DNA from: Terrimesophilobacter bigeumensis
GTDB lineage: Bacteria > Actinomycetota > Actinomycetes > Actinomycetales > Microbacteriaceae
NCBI RefSeq assembly: GCF_039537265.1
Contig: NZ_BAABAE010000003.1
Location: 744,001-808,000, forward strand
Direction: 5' to 3'
Length of the DNA: 64,000 nt
Shown here: positions 14,701 to 23,622 of the stretch, piece by piece
Numbering within the stretch: position 1 is the stretch's first letter
Layout: each line of letters starts with the position of its first letter
Position numbers and translations under genes: made by a program
Notes under the pieces: generated by a model
Seen by the model: only the letters and a program-made list of their open reading frames with translations
Told to the model about the DNA's origin: nothing
Databases searched by the model: none

Positions 14701-16139
14701 TGCGCCGCCGCGTGATCGCGACACCTCGGAGCGAGTGGGTCGATCCCGCCGTCGCGTTCCAGGCCCTGTGCCGTGGGGACCTTCCCGCGTTCTGGCTCGA
14801 CTCCGGCGTGAGCGCGACCACCGGGTGGAGCTACCTCGGGGTCGCCTCGCGCACGGTGACCGCTTCGATCGAGGGCGGCAGCCTGACCGAGTGGCCATCC
14901 GGCGCACGTCGCGACGGCACGGTTCTCGACTTCCTGCGCGAGGAGCTGGGGCCGGGAATCGAAGCGGATGACACGGCCGGCACCGGACCGTTCCGGCTCG
15001 GCTGGGTCGGGTGGCTCGGCTACGAACTGCACGCGCAGGCCATGGGCACCGGCATCCGTCGGCCATCGCGCTACCCGGATGCCGCCCTCATGTTCGTGGA
15101 TCGCGCGCTCGCCTTCGACCACGCCACCCGCACGGTCAGCCTGGTGGCGCTCGGCGAAGACTGGACCGGCGACCTCGCCGCCTGGCGCGGGGCGACCGAG
15201 GCCGCCCTCTCCCCACCGTTTGTGCGCGATTTTCGGCGGAATGGGATGGGCCAGAGCGCCCAGGATCGCGCACAAACGGCGAGATGGGCGTACGCCGACT
15301 CCGATTACCTTGCGAAGATCGCCGCCTGTCAGCGGGCGATCGCCGCCGGAGACGCCTACCAGCTGTGCCTCACGACCGAGGTGCGCCTCGACGCGCATCC
15401 GGACCCCGTCGACACCTACCTGCGGCTGCGCGAACTGAGCCCGAGCCACCACGGAGGATTCGTGCGCATCGGTGGAGTGAGTCTCCTCAGCTCCTCCCCG
15501 GAGCAGTTCCTCTCCGTCTCCGCCCCCGAGCCGGGCTCGCGCAGCCGCATCGTCGAGTCGAAGCCCATCAAGGGCACCCGTCGTCGCGGCACGACACCCG
15601 AGGAGGACGCCGCCCTGCGCGCAGAACTGCTCTCGAGCGACAAGGAGCGCGCGGAGAACCTCATGATCGTCGACCTCATGCGCAACGACATCGGGCGCAT
15701 CAGCGAGGTGGGCTCGGTGACGGTTCCGGGCCTGCTCGCGGTGGAGACCTATGCCCAGGTGCACCAGCTCGTGAGCACCGTGAGAGGAGTGCTGGCGGCC
15801 GGCCTCGACCCGGTGGATGCCGTGGCGGCCTGCTTCCCGGCCGGCTCCATGACGGGCGCGCCCAAGCACAGTGCGGTGCTGACACTCGACGGGCTCGAGG
15901 AACGACCGCGCGGGATCTACTCCGGCGCCTTCGGATACTTCGGGCTGGACGGGCGGATCGACCTCGCCATGGTCATCCGGAGCATCGTGCTCGACGCCGA
16001 CGGAGCGACGGTCGGCACCGGCGGCGGGATCACCGCGCTCTCGGTTCCCGAGGAGGAGCTCGAGGAGGTTCGAATCAAGGCGGCGGCCCTCCTGCGCGTT
16101 CTCGGCGCTGCCGAAGACGGCTCGCCGCGGTCTAAATGA
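14700..16139 (+). CDS. pabB: aminodeoxychorismate synthase component I (PabB-like)
   Basis: A 479-residue chorismate-utilising enzyme that aminates chorismate to 4-amino-4-deoxychorismate with ammonia from a PabA glutaminase (not in this window). The N-terminal half carries the small Anth_synt_I_N-like domain (GWVGWLGYELHAQ). The C-terminal catalytic domain has AAGDAYQLCLTTEV, SSSPEQFL, the PabB-type PIKGTRRRG motif (its lysine is the family nucleophile), ERAENLMIVDLMRNDIGRI and PAGSMTGAPKHSAV. The divergent pabC supports PabB over TrpE. The linker between domains (about residues 172-194, FVRDFRRNGMGQSAQDRAQ) is encoded by a 15-bp inverted repeat described separately and looks like an inserted palindrome that stayed in frame. 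Start ATG 14700, leaderless type. Confidence 0.87.
   Translation: MRRRVIATPRSEWVDPAVAFQALCRGDLPAFWLDSGVSATTGWSYLGVASRTVTASIEGGSLTEWPSGARRDGTVLDFLREELGPGIEADDTAGTGPFRLGWVGWLGYELHAQAMGTGIRRPSRYPDAALMFVDRALAFDHATRTVSLVALGEDWTGDLAAWRGATEAALSPPFVRDFRRNGMGQSAQDRAQTARWAYADSDYLAKIAACQRAIAAGDAYQLCLTTEVRLDAHPDPVDTYLRLRELSPSHHGGFVRIGGVSLLSSSPEQFLSVSAPEPGSRSRIVESKPIKGTRRRGTTPEEDAALRAELLSSDKERAENLMIVDLMRNDIGRISEVGSVTVPGLLAVETYAQVHQLVSTVRGVLAAGLDPVDAVAACFPAGSMTGAPKHSAVLTLDGLEERPRGIYSGAFGYFGLDGRIDLAMVIRSIVLDADGATVGTGGGITALSVPEEELEEVRIKAAALLRVLGAAEDGSPRSK
15216..15279. repeat. 64-bp palindromic element inside pabB
   Basis: CCGTTTGTGCGCGAT (15216-15230) is repeated inverted and without mismatch as ATCGCGCACAAACGG (15265-15279). 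The 34-base centre holds a second stem TGGGC/GCCCA. The element encodes the interdomain linker of PabB in frame. It resembles the compound palindromes found between genes elsewhere in the window. Confidence 0.75.
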
Positions 16140-16272
16140 CTGTCGCGGCGACCCGGCTCGCGACGCGGCGAGCCGTGAGTCGCTAATCTGGTAATTCGGG
16201 TCGCGGCGGCGAGCACGCCGGACATCAACGGTGATCGCCCGTACCCACCCCTCCGCACGAAGAGAGACTGCC

Positions 16273-18822
16273 GTGGCACACCATCACGCCGATGACGCAT
16301 CCGGGTACGACGTCGCCCGCATCCAGGCGAAATGGCAGGCGGTCTGGGACGAGCTCAAGCCGTTCAGCACGAGCGACCCCGACGACACCCGGCCGCGCAA
16401 GTACGTGCTCGACATGTTCCCGTATCCTTCCGGCGACCTGCACATGGGCCACGCGGAGGCCTACGCGCTCGGCGACGTCATAGCGCGCTACTGGCGCCAG
16501 CAGGGCTTCAACGTGCTGCACCCGATCGGCTGGGACTCCTTCGGGCTGCCCGCGGAGAACGCCGCGATCAAGCGCGGGGTCGACCCGCGCGGCTGGACCT
16601 ACGACAACATCGAGCAGCAGAAGCGGTCGATGAAGCTGTACGCCGCATCCTTCGACTGGGATCGCGTGCTGCACACGAGCGACCCCGAGTACTACAAGTG
16701 GAACCAGTGGCTGTTTCTGAAGCTGTACGAGAAGGGGCTGGCCTACCGCAAGGACTCCTGGGTCAACTGGGACCCGGTGGATCAGACGGTTCTGGCCAAC
16801 GAGCAGGTGCTCGCGGATGGAACCTCGGAGCGATCCGGTGCCATGGTCGTCAAGAAGAAGCTCACCCAGTGGTACTTCAAGATCACCGACTACGCCGACC
16901 GCCTCCTCGACGACCTCAACCAGCTCGAGGGGTCCTGGCCGTCCAAGGTGCTATCGATGCAGCGCAACTGGATCGGCCGTTCGGTGGGTGCCGACGTCGA
17001 TTTCATGATCGAGGGTCGCGATACGCCCCTGACGGTGTTCACGACGCGTCCCGACACCCTGCACGGCGCCACCTTCATGGTCGTCGCGCCGGACTCGGAG
17101 CTCGCGGCCGAGCTCGTCGCCGGTTCGACCCCCGAGGTGCAGGCCGCGTTCGCCGACTACCTGGCCGAGGTGCAGAAGAACACCGAGATCGAGCGGCAGG
17201 ACGCCACCCGGGAGAAGACCGGCGTGTTCCTGGAGCGCTGGGCGGTCAACCCGGTCAACGGCGAGCGCGTTCCGATCTGGTCGGCGGACTACGTGCTCGC
17301 CGACTACGGGCACGGCGCGATCATGGCGGTACCGGCCCACGACCAGCGCGACCTCGACTTCGCCCGGAAGTTCGGCCTGCCGGTGCGCGTCGTCGTCGAC
17401 ACGAACGCGCCCATCACCGGGGCGATCCCGGTCATCGTCGACGGACAGATGCCCGAGGATCTGCCGCCGCTGGACCCCGGCGGCACGGGTGTCGCGCTGC
17501 ATGGCGACGGCCGGATGATCAACTCCGGCCCGTTGGACGGCCTCAGCAAGTCCAACGCGATCCACCGGATGACCGAGCTGCTCGAGGCGGCAGGCACCGG
17601 CCGGGCGGCGAAGAACTTCCGGCTGCGCGACTGGCTCATCTCACGCCAGCGATTCTGGGGAACGCCCATCCCGATCGTCCATGGCGAGAACGGCGAGCTC
17701 GTCCCGGTGCCGGAGGACCAGTTGCCGATCGAGCTGCCCCCGACCGAAGGGCTCGACCTCGCACCCAAGGGCACGTCGCCGCTCGGCGGAGCCGAGGAGT
17801 GGATGGCGGTCGCGAATCCGGTCGACGGCAGCCCGGCGCGGCGCGATCCCGACACCATGGACACCTTCGTCGACAGTTCGTGGTATTTCCTGCGGTTCCT
17901 GAACCCCCACGACGACGCGCGCGCGTTCGACCCGGCCGAGGCCGAGAAGTGGGCGCCCGTCGACCAGTACGTCGGCGGGGTGACCCACGCCATCCTGCAC
18001 CTGCTGTACGCACGATTCATCACCAAGGTGCTCTTCGACCTGGGCTATGTGACCTTCACCGAGCCTTTCAGCGCACTGCTCAACCAGGGCATGGTGCTCA
18101 TGGACGGCTCGGCGATGAGCAAGAGCAAGGGCAACCTCGTGCGCCTGAGCGACCAGCTCGAGGAGCATGGGGTCGACGCCGTGCGACTGACGATGGCCTT
18201 CGCGGGCCCACCGGAGGACGACATCGACTGGGCGGATGTCGCACCGCACGCCTCCGCGAAGTTCCTCGCCCGCGCGTGGCGGCTCGCCCACGATGTGACG
18301 AGCTCGCCGGATGTGGACTGGAAGACCGGCGATGCCACCCTGCGCCGAGTGACCCATCACCTGCTTGCGGATGCGCCCGGGCTCATCGAGGGCTTCAAGT
18401 TCAACGTGGTCGTCGCTCGCGTGATGGAGCTCGTCAACGCGACCCGCAAGGCGATCGACAGCGGCCCAGGGGCTGCGGATGCCGCGGTGCGCGAGGCGAC
18501 GGAGACCGTCGCCCTGACCCTCAGTCTCTTCGCACCGTATGCCGCCGAGGAGATGTGGGAGGCGCTCGGCTATCCGCCACCCATCGCCCTGTACGGCTGG
18601 CGGAAGGCCGACCCGACGCTTCTCGTCGCCGAGTCGGTGACCTGCGTCGTGCAGGTGGACGGCAAGCTGCGCGACCGCATCGAGGTGAGCCCCAGGGCCA
18701 CACCGGCCGAGCTCGAAGCGCAGGCCAGGGCGCTGCCGGCGATCGTGCGCACCGTGGGCGACCGTGAGATCGCGAAGGTCATCGTGCGCGCTCCGCGGCT
18801 CGTCAACATCGTCACCCGCTGA
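16273..18822 (+). CDS. leuS: leucyl-tRNA synthetase
   Basis: An 849-residue class I aminoacyl-tRNA synthetase charging tRNA-Leu in the cytosol. HMGH, the HIGH-type signature, is at residues 57-60 (GDLHMGHAEAYALGD). The CP1 editing domain follows in the middle (TTRPDTLHGATFMVVAPDSEL and YGHGAIMAVPAHDQRD). Its second class I signature reads AMSKSKGN near residue 614, so the first lysine of KMSKS is alanine, while the two functionally important later positions are kept. The anticodon-binding and C-terminal domains are present. I chose the GTG at 16273, preceded by AGAGAG, over a GTG 42 bases earlier. A TAATCT box at 16184-16189 is a likely -10 about 80 bases upstream. Transcribed alone. Confidence 0.95.
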   Translation: MAHHHADDASGYDVARIQAKWQAVWDELKPFSTSDPDDTRPRKYVLDMFPYPSGDLHMGHAEAYALGDVIARYWRQQGFNVLHPIGWDSFGLPAENAAIKRGVDPRGWTYDNIEQQKRSMKLYAASFDWDRVLHTSDPEYYKWNQWLFLKLYEKGLAYRKDSWVNWDPVDQTVLANEQVLADGTSERSGAMVVKKKLTQWYFKITDYADRLLDDLNQLEGSWPSKVLSMQRNWIGRSVGADVDFMIEGRDTPLTVFTTRPDTLHGATFMVVAPDSELAAELVAGSTPEVQAAFADYLAEVQKNTEIERQDATREKTGVFLERWAVNPVNGERVPIWSADYVLADYGHGAIMAVPAHDQRDLDFARKFGLPVRVVVDTNAPITGAIPVIVDGQMPEDLPPLDPGGTGVALHGDGRMINSGPLDGLSKSNAIHRMTELLEAAGTGRAAKNFRLRDWLISRQRFWGTPIPIVHGENGELVPVPEDQLPIELPPTEGLDLAPKGTSPLGGAEEWMAVANPVDGSPARRDPDTMDTFVDSSWYFLRFLNPHDDARAFDPAEAEKWAPVDQYVGGVTHAILHLLYARFITKVLFDLGYVTFTEPFSALLNQGMVLMDGSAMSKSKGNLVRLSDQLEEHGVDAVRLTMAFAGPPEDDIDWADVAPHASAKFLARAWRLAHDVTSSPDVDWKTGDATLRRVTHHLLADAPGLIEGFKFNVVVARVMELVNATRKAIDSGPGAADAAVREATETVALTLSLFAPYAAEEMWEALGYPPPIALYGWRKADPTLLVAESVTCVVQVDGKLRDRIEVSPRATPAELEAQARALPAIVRTVGDREIAKVIVRAPRLVNIVTR

Positions 18823-18848
18823 CTCGGTATTCCCGCTGACTCGGTTCT
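18815..18848. repeat. 17-bp direct duplication across the leuS stop codon
   Basis: CCCGCTGACTCGGTATT (18815-18831) is followed at once by CCCGCTGACTCGGTTCT (18832-18848). The leuS stop TGA lies in the first copy. It looks like a simple tandem slippage duplication. Confidence 0.6.
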
Positions 18849-18949
18849 CCCGCGCGCCCGGGCGTCGGCTCTGCTCCTCCACAGACGGTTCCTCGAGCGG
18901 TAGTGCACCTTTGGTCCCGGGTGGGAGCAGGGGAGTGCGCTGACGCGAT

Positions 18950-18955
18950 TAGCCT
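18950..18955 (+). promoter_or_regulatory. -10 box of comEA, leaderless arrangement
   Basis: TAGCCT, then six bases (CGGCGC), then the comEA ATG at 18962, with no ribosome site. This is the leaderless TANNNT-N6-ATG pattern. Confidence 0.45.
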
Positions 18956-18961
18956 CGGCGC

Positions 18962-19603
18962 ATGCCGCTGGCCGACCCGCTCACGGCTTCGTGCACCAGC
19001 CGATTCCGGGTGGGGCTCGGGGCTGCCGTGGTCCTGCTCGTCGTCGGCCTCGGCATCGCCGTGCTCGTCACGGCGCTCTCCGCGAATGGCGGCACCACGA
19101 CGGTCATCAGCGCGCCGGATACCGGGGCGGCGGGCACCGGGGCGGCGGCGCCGAGTGCCGAGGCATCCGCGAGCGGTGTCGCGATCTACGTCCACATCCT
19201 CGGGGCGGTGAGCCGTCCGGGGCTGTACCAGTTGCGCGACGGTGACCGGGCGATCGACGCGATCGCTGCGGCGGGCGGCTACGCCGAGGGTGCAGACCGG
19301 CGGCAACTGAACCTCGCCCGGTTCCTGAGCGACGGCGAGCAGATCTATGTCCCGCGGGAGGGGGAGGCCGGCGCACGGCCCGGCGGCGGGCCGACATCCG
19401 GGACCGTCGGCGGCAAGGTGAACCTGAACACCGCGGATGCCGCGGCGCTCGAGACCCTCCCGCGCGTCGGCCCGGCGCTCGCCGCGCGCATTCTCGCCTG
19501 GCGGGCGGCGAACGGACGTTTCACCTCGATCGAGGACCTGCTCGGCGTCTCGGGCATCGGCGAGAAGACCTTCGCGGGGCTCAAGGACCTCGTGACGATC
19601 TGA
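18962..19603 (+). CDS. comEA: ComEA-like DNA-binding competence protein
   Basis: A 213-residue membrane-anchored protein. A short N-terminal cytosolic part is followed by one transmembrane helix (about residues 18-40), an Ala/Gly/Thr-rich spacer (about 45-70), an SLBB domain (VAIYVHILGAVSRPGLYQLRDGDRAIDAI), another flexible stretch, and a C-terminal helix-hairpin-helix pair (VNLNTADAAALETLPRVGPALAARILAWRAANG ... GVSGIGEKTFAGLKDLV). In competent bacteria ComEA binds double-stranded DNA at the cell surface and hands it to the ComEC channel. The stop overlaps the comEC start by one base. Actinobacteria commonly keep comEA-comEC without other recognised competence genes, so DNA uptake is plausible but unproven. 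Confidence 0.9.
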   Translation: MPLADPLTASCTSRFRVGLGAAVVLLVVGLGIAVLVTALSANGGTTTVISAPDTGAAGTGAAAPSAEASASGVAIYVHILGAVSRPGLYQLRDGDRAIDAIAAAGGYAEGADRRQLNLARFLSDGEQIYVPREGEAGARPGGGPTSGTVGGKVNLNTADAAALETLPRVGPALAARILAWRAANGRFTSIEDLLGVSGIGEKTFAGLKDLVTI

Positions 19604-21981
19604 TGGTCGCGATGGGCGCGCGCTTCGGGCGGGTGGATGCCCGACTCGCGATCCCCGCGGCCGCCGGCTGGGTGGTGCTCGGCGCGATCCTCGGGATGCC
19701 GGGGCTGCTGGCTCCCGCCGCGGTCGGCGCCTGGGTGGTGAGCGCGCTGTGCGGTGCGGCAGCCCTCGTGGCCGGGCGAGGTCGCCGTGTGCTCGCGACC
19801 CTCACCGTCGTCGGCGTCGCCTGCGCGCTGCTCCTCACGAGCGCTGCGATCCATTCGGCGGCGCGGCGCCCCGCCGCGCTCCTCGACGCGGCATCCTCGG
19901 GACGGTATCTCAGGGTCGTCGCTGTGCTGGGCGAGACCGTCACGGCGAGACCCCCAGCCGGCGCGGGGCTCTCCACGGGGCGACCCGGCCCGGTGCGGGT
20001 CACCATCACCGATGCCGTCATCGGCGGAACCAGCCTCGAGGGGATCGAGGTGCCCGCCCTGCTGTTCGGCTCGGCCCCGGTGGGCGGGATCGGCACCGTC
20101 ATCGAGGCATCCGGAACGATCGCCGGGGCGGCCCCGGGGGAGAGCGCGCAGTTCCTGCTGTTCGCCAGGGGCAGTCCGGCCGCCGTCGCCGGGCCGCCCT
20201 GGTTCCTCGACTGGGCGAACGGGCTGCGATCGTCGTTCCTGGCGGCCTCTGCGGCGCTCCCCGGCGACGGGGGAGCCCTCCTGCCCGGGCTCGCGATCGG
20301 GGACACGAGCAGGGTCGGCGACGCCCTCGGCCGATCGATGAAGGCGACGTCGCTCAGCCACCTGACGGCCGTTTCCGGCGCGAACTGCGCCGTCGTCGTC
20401 GGCCTCATCATGCTCGGTGGCGCTGCGCTCGGTTTTTCCCGCCGCACGCGCATCGCGGCTTCGGTTGTCGTGCTCGCCGGATTCGTTGTGCTCGTCACAC
20501 CGGAGGCGAGCGTGCTGAGGGCCGCCGTCATGGCGGGGCTCGTGCTCGGCGCGCTCCTCGCCGGACGCCCGGCGAGCGGGGTCCCGGTGCTCTCGCTCGC
20601 CATCGTCATCCTTCTCACGGTCGACCCATGGCTGTCGCGCAGCTACGGGTTCATCCTCTCGGTGCTCGCCACGGCGGGGCTCCTCGTGCTTTCCGGTCCG
20701 CTTGCGGCCCTCTTCGCCCGGTGGCTGCCCGCCTGGCTCGCGATGCTCGTCTCGATCCCACTGGCTGCGCAGCTCGCCTGCCAGCCGGTACTCATCCTCC
20801 TCAACCCGGCCGTGCCGGTCTACGGGGTCGTCGCGAACATCCTGAGCGAACCGGCCGCACCCATCGCCACCGTGCTCGGGCTGGCCGCCTGTATCGTGCT
20901 GCCGGTCTTCGAACCGCTCGGGCGGGTTCTGGCCGCGATCGCCTGGCTTCCGGCGTCGTGGATCGCCGCGGTCGCCCGGTTCTTCTCCGCCCTGCCTGCC
21001 GCGCAGGCTCCCTGGGTGCCCGGCATGGTCGGCGTCGCACTGCTCGCCGCCGTCACGGCGCTCGTGCTCGTCGTCCTGTTCCGCCGCCGCGATCGCGCCA
21101 CCCGGATGCTGGGAATCCTGCTCGTCGCTTCCCTCCTGGCCTACTCGAGTTCGCTTCTCGGGCTGGGGCTCGGCCGTCGGATGTCGCTCCCGCACGACTG
21201 GCAGGTCGCGGCGTGCGACATCGGGCAGGGCGATGCGGTGCTCGTGCGCAGTGCGGGCGAGGTCGCCCTCATCGACACCGGCCCGGATCCTGCGCGGCTC
21301 GCGCGCTGCCTGGATGAGCTGGGCATCCGGCGCATCAGGCTGCTCGTGCTCAGCCACTACGACCTCGACCATGTCGGAGGGACCTCGGCGGTGCTCGGAA
21401 TGGTCGAGCAGGCGATCGTCGGGCCGGTCTCGGACGAGCACGACACGGCCCTCCGCACCTCCCTGGCCGATGCCGGCGCCGAGGTCCACGAGGCCGCCCG
21501 GGGCACCGTCGGAACGCTCGGCGACCTGCGCTGGGAGGTGCTCTGGCCGCCCTCGAGGCTCGGCACTCTCGAGCCCGGCAATGCGGCGAGCGTGGTGGTG
21601 CGCTTCGAGGGCGTCGGCCCGTGCCCGCAGGGTTGCCTGAGCTCCCTCTTCCTCGGGGACCTCGGCGAGGAGTCCCAGTCGAGGATGCTCGGTATGGCGA
21701 GACCGGCCCCTGTCGACCTCGTCAAGGTCGCTCACCATGGTTCCGCCGATCAGAGCGCGCGACTCTACGAACGGCTGCATGCCCGGGTCGGTATCGTGAG
21801 TGCCGGCGCGGAGAACACTTACGGGCACCCGACCGATCGGCTGCTCGGCATACTGCAGGATGCTGGAACGGCGATCGCCCGCACCGACCTCGAGGGCATG
21901 ATCCTCGTTTCGCCCGGCCCTGGCGGCACCGTCAGCGTGTGGACCGAGCGCGCGGCCGGCCGTGACGTCGGCGCGCATTAG
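19603..21981 (+). CDS. comEC: ComEC/Rec2 DNA-uptake channel protein
   Basis: A 792-residue polytopic protein. The N-terminal part has two or three helices and an OB-like periplasmic domain. The central Competence domain has LTAVSGANCAVVVGLIMLGG and many helices. A C-terminal metallo-beta-lactamase domain starts near residue 545 (WQVAACDIGQGDAVLVRSAGEVALIDTGPDP). Its metal motif reads LSHYDLDHVGG, an HxDxDH form rather than HxHxDH, as seen in many actinobacterial ComEC proteins; later metal or active-site blocks VAHHGSADQ and SAGAENTYGHP are intact. The protein would translocate single-stranded DNA across the membrane, the MBL domain being the proposed nuclease. It is coupled to comEA (1-base overlap) and followed by holA. 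Confidence 0.9.
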   Translation: MVAMGARFGRVDARLAIPAAAGWVVLGAILGMPGLLAPAAVGAWVVSALCGAAALVAGRGRRVLATLTVVGVACALLLTSAAIHSAARRPAALLDAASSGRYLRVVAVLGETVTARPPAGAGLSTGRPGPVRVTITDAVIGGTSLEGIEVPALLFGSAPVGGIGTVIEASGTIAGAAPGESAQFLLFARGSPAAVAGPPWFLDWANGLRSSFLAASAALPGDGGALLPGLAIGDTSRVGDALGRSMKATSLSHLTAVSGANCAVVVGLIMLGGAALGFSRRTRIAASVVVLAGFVVLVTPEASVLRAAVMAGLVLGALLAGRPASGVPVLSLAIVILLTVDPWLSRSYGFILSVLATAGLLVLSGPLAALFARWLPAWLAMLVSIPLAAQLACQPVLILLNPAVPVYGVVANILSEPAAPIATVLGLAACIVLPVFEPLGRVLAAIAWLPASWIAAVARFFSALPAAQAPWVPGMVGVALLAAVTALVLVVLFRRRDRATRMLGILLVASLLAYSSSLLGLGLGRRMSLPHDWQVAACDIGQGDAVLVRSAGEVALIDTGPDPARLARCLDELGIRRIRLLVLSHYDLDHVGGTSAVLGMVEQAIVGPVSDEHDTALRTSLADAGAEVHEAARGTVGTLGDLRWEVLWPPSRLGTLEPGNAASVVVRFEGVGPCPQGCLSSLFLGDLGEESQSRMLGMARPAPVDLVKVAHHGSADQSARLYERLHARVGIVSAGAENTYGHPTDRLLGILQDAGTAIARTDLEGMILVSPGPGGTVSVWTERAAGRDVGAH

Positions 21982-22012
21982 GCTGGTTCGGACGAGGCGA
22001 GGGAGGGTGCGG

Positions 22013-23020
22013 ATGGCGGCAGCCGGTGCGGCGCGGATCCCGCAGCTCGCCTGGGACAAGGTGCGCCCTGCCCCGGTCGTGCTCGTCTCCGGCACGGAGG
22101 ACTTCCTCGCCGAGCGCGCCATCGGGCTGCTGCGCGACATCCTGCGCGCCGAGGATTCGAGCCTCGAGGTGAGCGACATCGCCGCCGACGCCTACGCGCC
22201 GGGTGAGCTGGCGACGCTCGCAAGCCCCTCGCTCTTCGGCGAGCCGCGGCTCGTGCGGGTCACCGGCGTGGAGAAGTGCACCGATGCGTTCATCGCTGAG
22301 ACGCTCGGCTACCTCGAGGCCCCGGCCGCAGACTGCTATCTCATGCTGCGACACGCGGGCGGTGTCCGCGGCAAGAAGCTCCTGGATGCGCTGCGGGGCG
22401 GGCTCGGCGGCGGCATCGAGATCGCCTGCACCGAGATCAAGAAGGAGTCGGACAAGCTCGACTTCGTGACGGCGGAGTTCCGCACCGCCGGCCGCCGCAT
22501 CACCGCGGGCGCCGCTCGCGCCCTCGTCGCAGCGTTCACCGAGGATCTCGCCGAGCTCGCGGCGGCCTGCCGTCAGCTGCTCGCCGACGCGGGGGATGAG
22601 GTCACCGAGGCGACCGTCGAGCGCTACTACTCGGGCCGCGTGGAGACGAACGCGTTCCGCGTGGCCGACACGGCGATCGCCGGTCGGCACGGCGAGGCGC
22701 TCGTGCTGCTGCGCCATGCGCTCGCCTCGGGCGCCGATCCGGTGCCTATCGTCGCCGCGTTCGCGAGCAAGCTGCGCACCATGGCGAAGGTGGCCGGGGC
22801 TCGCGGCAGCTCAGGCCAGCTCGCCCAGCAGTTCGGGCTCGCCCCCTGGCAGGTCGATCGAGCCAAGCGCGACCTGCAGGGCTGGACCGAGGACGGCCTG
22901 GCACGTGGCATCCAGTTGCTCGCCGAGACGGATGCCCAGGTCAAGGGGGCCGGGCGCGATCCGGTGTACGCGCTCGAGCGCATGGTCAACGTCGTGAGCG
23001 CGCGCGGCGCGCAGCCCTGA
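22013..23020 (+). CDS. holA: DNA polymerase III subunit delta
   Basis: A 335-residue clamp-loader subunit (AAA+ fold without an active P loop) that opens the beta clamp. N-terminal sequence PAPVVLVSGTEDFLAERAIGLLRD is family-typical, with LASPSLFGEPRLVRVTGVEK and a later LAAACRQLLADAG...VTEATVERYYSGRVETNAFRVADTAIAG characteristic of HolA domain III. The start at ATG 22013 follows a GGGAGGG ribosome site; an upstream ATG-type start at 21962 overlapping comEC has no support. The TAGGCT at 21979-21984 is a possible -10. The order comEA-comEC-holA-(rpsT) is conserved in many Gram-positive genomes and supports the call. Confidence 0.9.
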   Translation: MAAAGAARIPQLAWDKVRPAPVVLVSGTEDFLAERAIGLLRDILRAEDSSLEVSDIAADAYAPGELATLASPSLFGEPRLVRVTGVEKCTDAFIAETLGYLEAPAADCYLMLRHAGGVRGKKLLDALRGGLGGGIEIACTEIKKESDKLDFVTAEFRTAGRRITAGAARALVAAFTEDLAELAAACRQLLADAGDEVTEATVERYYSGRVETNAFRVADTAIAGRHGEALVLLRHALASGADPVPIVAAFASKLRTMAKVAGARGSSGQLAQQFGLAPWQVDRAKRDLQGWTEDGLARGIQLLAETDAQVKGAGRDPVYALERMVNVVSARGAQP

Positions 23021-23039
23021 CGCTGACGCTCGCCAGGCT

Positions 23040-23100
23040 CGCGAACGCGGGCAAATCTGGGGTGCGCGCACCCGCGACCCCGGATTCGCCCGTTTTCGCG
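23040..23100. repeat. imperfect compound palindrome between holA and rpsT
   Basis: The 24-base arms 23040-23063 and 23077-23100 pair at 20 of 24 positions (CGCGAA..CGGGC.AATC.GGGGT). The middle holds the perfect 12-bp palindrome GGTGCGCGCACC (23061-23072). It starts 20 bases after the holA stop. It may act as a transcript end or be a repetitive extragenic palindrome. Confidence 0.65.
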
Positions 23101-23115
23101 TCACCGCATCGACGA

Positions 23116-23148
23116 AGAACGCCCCGGTCGAGGTGACCGGGGCGTTCT
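23116..23148 (-). terminator. rpsT terminator hairpin
   Basis: A perfect 14-bp stem AGAACGCCCCGGTC / GACCGGGGCGTTCT with a 5-base loop lies 19 bases after the rpsT stop on the minus strand. It is G+C-rich with no long U tract, as is common for actinobacterial terminators. It could also serve holA from the other side. Confidence 0.75.
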
Positions 23149-23166
23149 CAGAAGTGATGGCGCCTG

Positions 23167-23427
23167 TTACAGCGCGGCGACCTGCTTGGCGATCGACGAC
23201 TTGCGGTTCGCCGCCTGGTTCTTGTGGATGACGCCCTTGCTGGCCGCCTTGTCGAGCTTGCGGGTCGCGGCGACGAGCGATGCTGCCGCGGCCTTCTTGT
23301 CACCGGCGGCGATGGCTTCGCGGGTCGCGCGGATCGCGGTCTTGACCTCGCTCTTGACGGCCTTGTTGCGCTCCGTCGCCTTGCGGTTGGTGCCGATGCG
23401 CTTGATCTGCGACTTGATGTTTGCCAC
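23167..23427 (-). CDS. rpsT: 30S ribosomal protein S20
   Basis: An 86-residue, very basic protein. It has the full S20 pattern: MANIKSQIKRIGTNRKATERNKAVKSEVKTAIRATREAIAAGD (N-terminal half) and a C-terminal KGVIHKNQAANRKSSIAKQVAAL. S20 is a three-helix bundle that binds 16S rRNA early in 30S assembly. Its length is normal. It is a single-gene transcription unit ended by a strong hairpin. The promoter region upstream contains TAAAGT on the minus strand and a perfect inverted repeat over the probable -35. Confidence 0.97.
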   Translation of the reverse strand: MANIKSQIKRIGTNRKATERNKAVKSEVKTAIRATREAIAAGDKKAAAASLVAATRKLDKAASKGVIHKNQAANRKSSIAKQVAAL

Positions 23428-23546
23428 TGGTGAACCTTTTCGTTGTTGTCGAGCAGTCTGATGTCACGGCCGATCGGCCGGGAGAGTCGATGTGGGCTTT
23501 CGATTCGCAGCACATCCGTAACGAATGCCGCGCGAGCCAACAGGTA

Positions 23547-23585
23547 ACTTTATCAGAGCGTCGCCAGTTTCGGACAATCCGAAAC
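23547..23585 (-). promoter_or_regulatory. rpsT promoter candidate overlapped by an inverted repeat
   Basis: Read on the minus strand: TTGTCC (23577-23572) as -35 and TAAAGT (23552-23547) as -10, with a 19-base spacer, longer than ideal. The perfect inverted repeat GTTTCGGA-CAA-TCCGAAAC (23567-23585) covers the -35. It also lies 37 bases before the divergent DUF5655 gene, so one protein could control both. Confidence 0.4.
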
Positions 23586-23622
23586 CAAACAGAAATGACG
23601 GGCATCTCACTGGGGAGGCAGC

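Noticed and set aside
21241..21420. HxDxDH instead of HxHxDH in the ComEC metallo-beta-lactamase domain as a sign of inactivation
   Set aside because: The HxDxDH form is common in actinobacterial ComEC proteins and the downstream catalytic blocks are intact.
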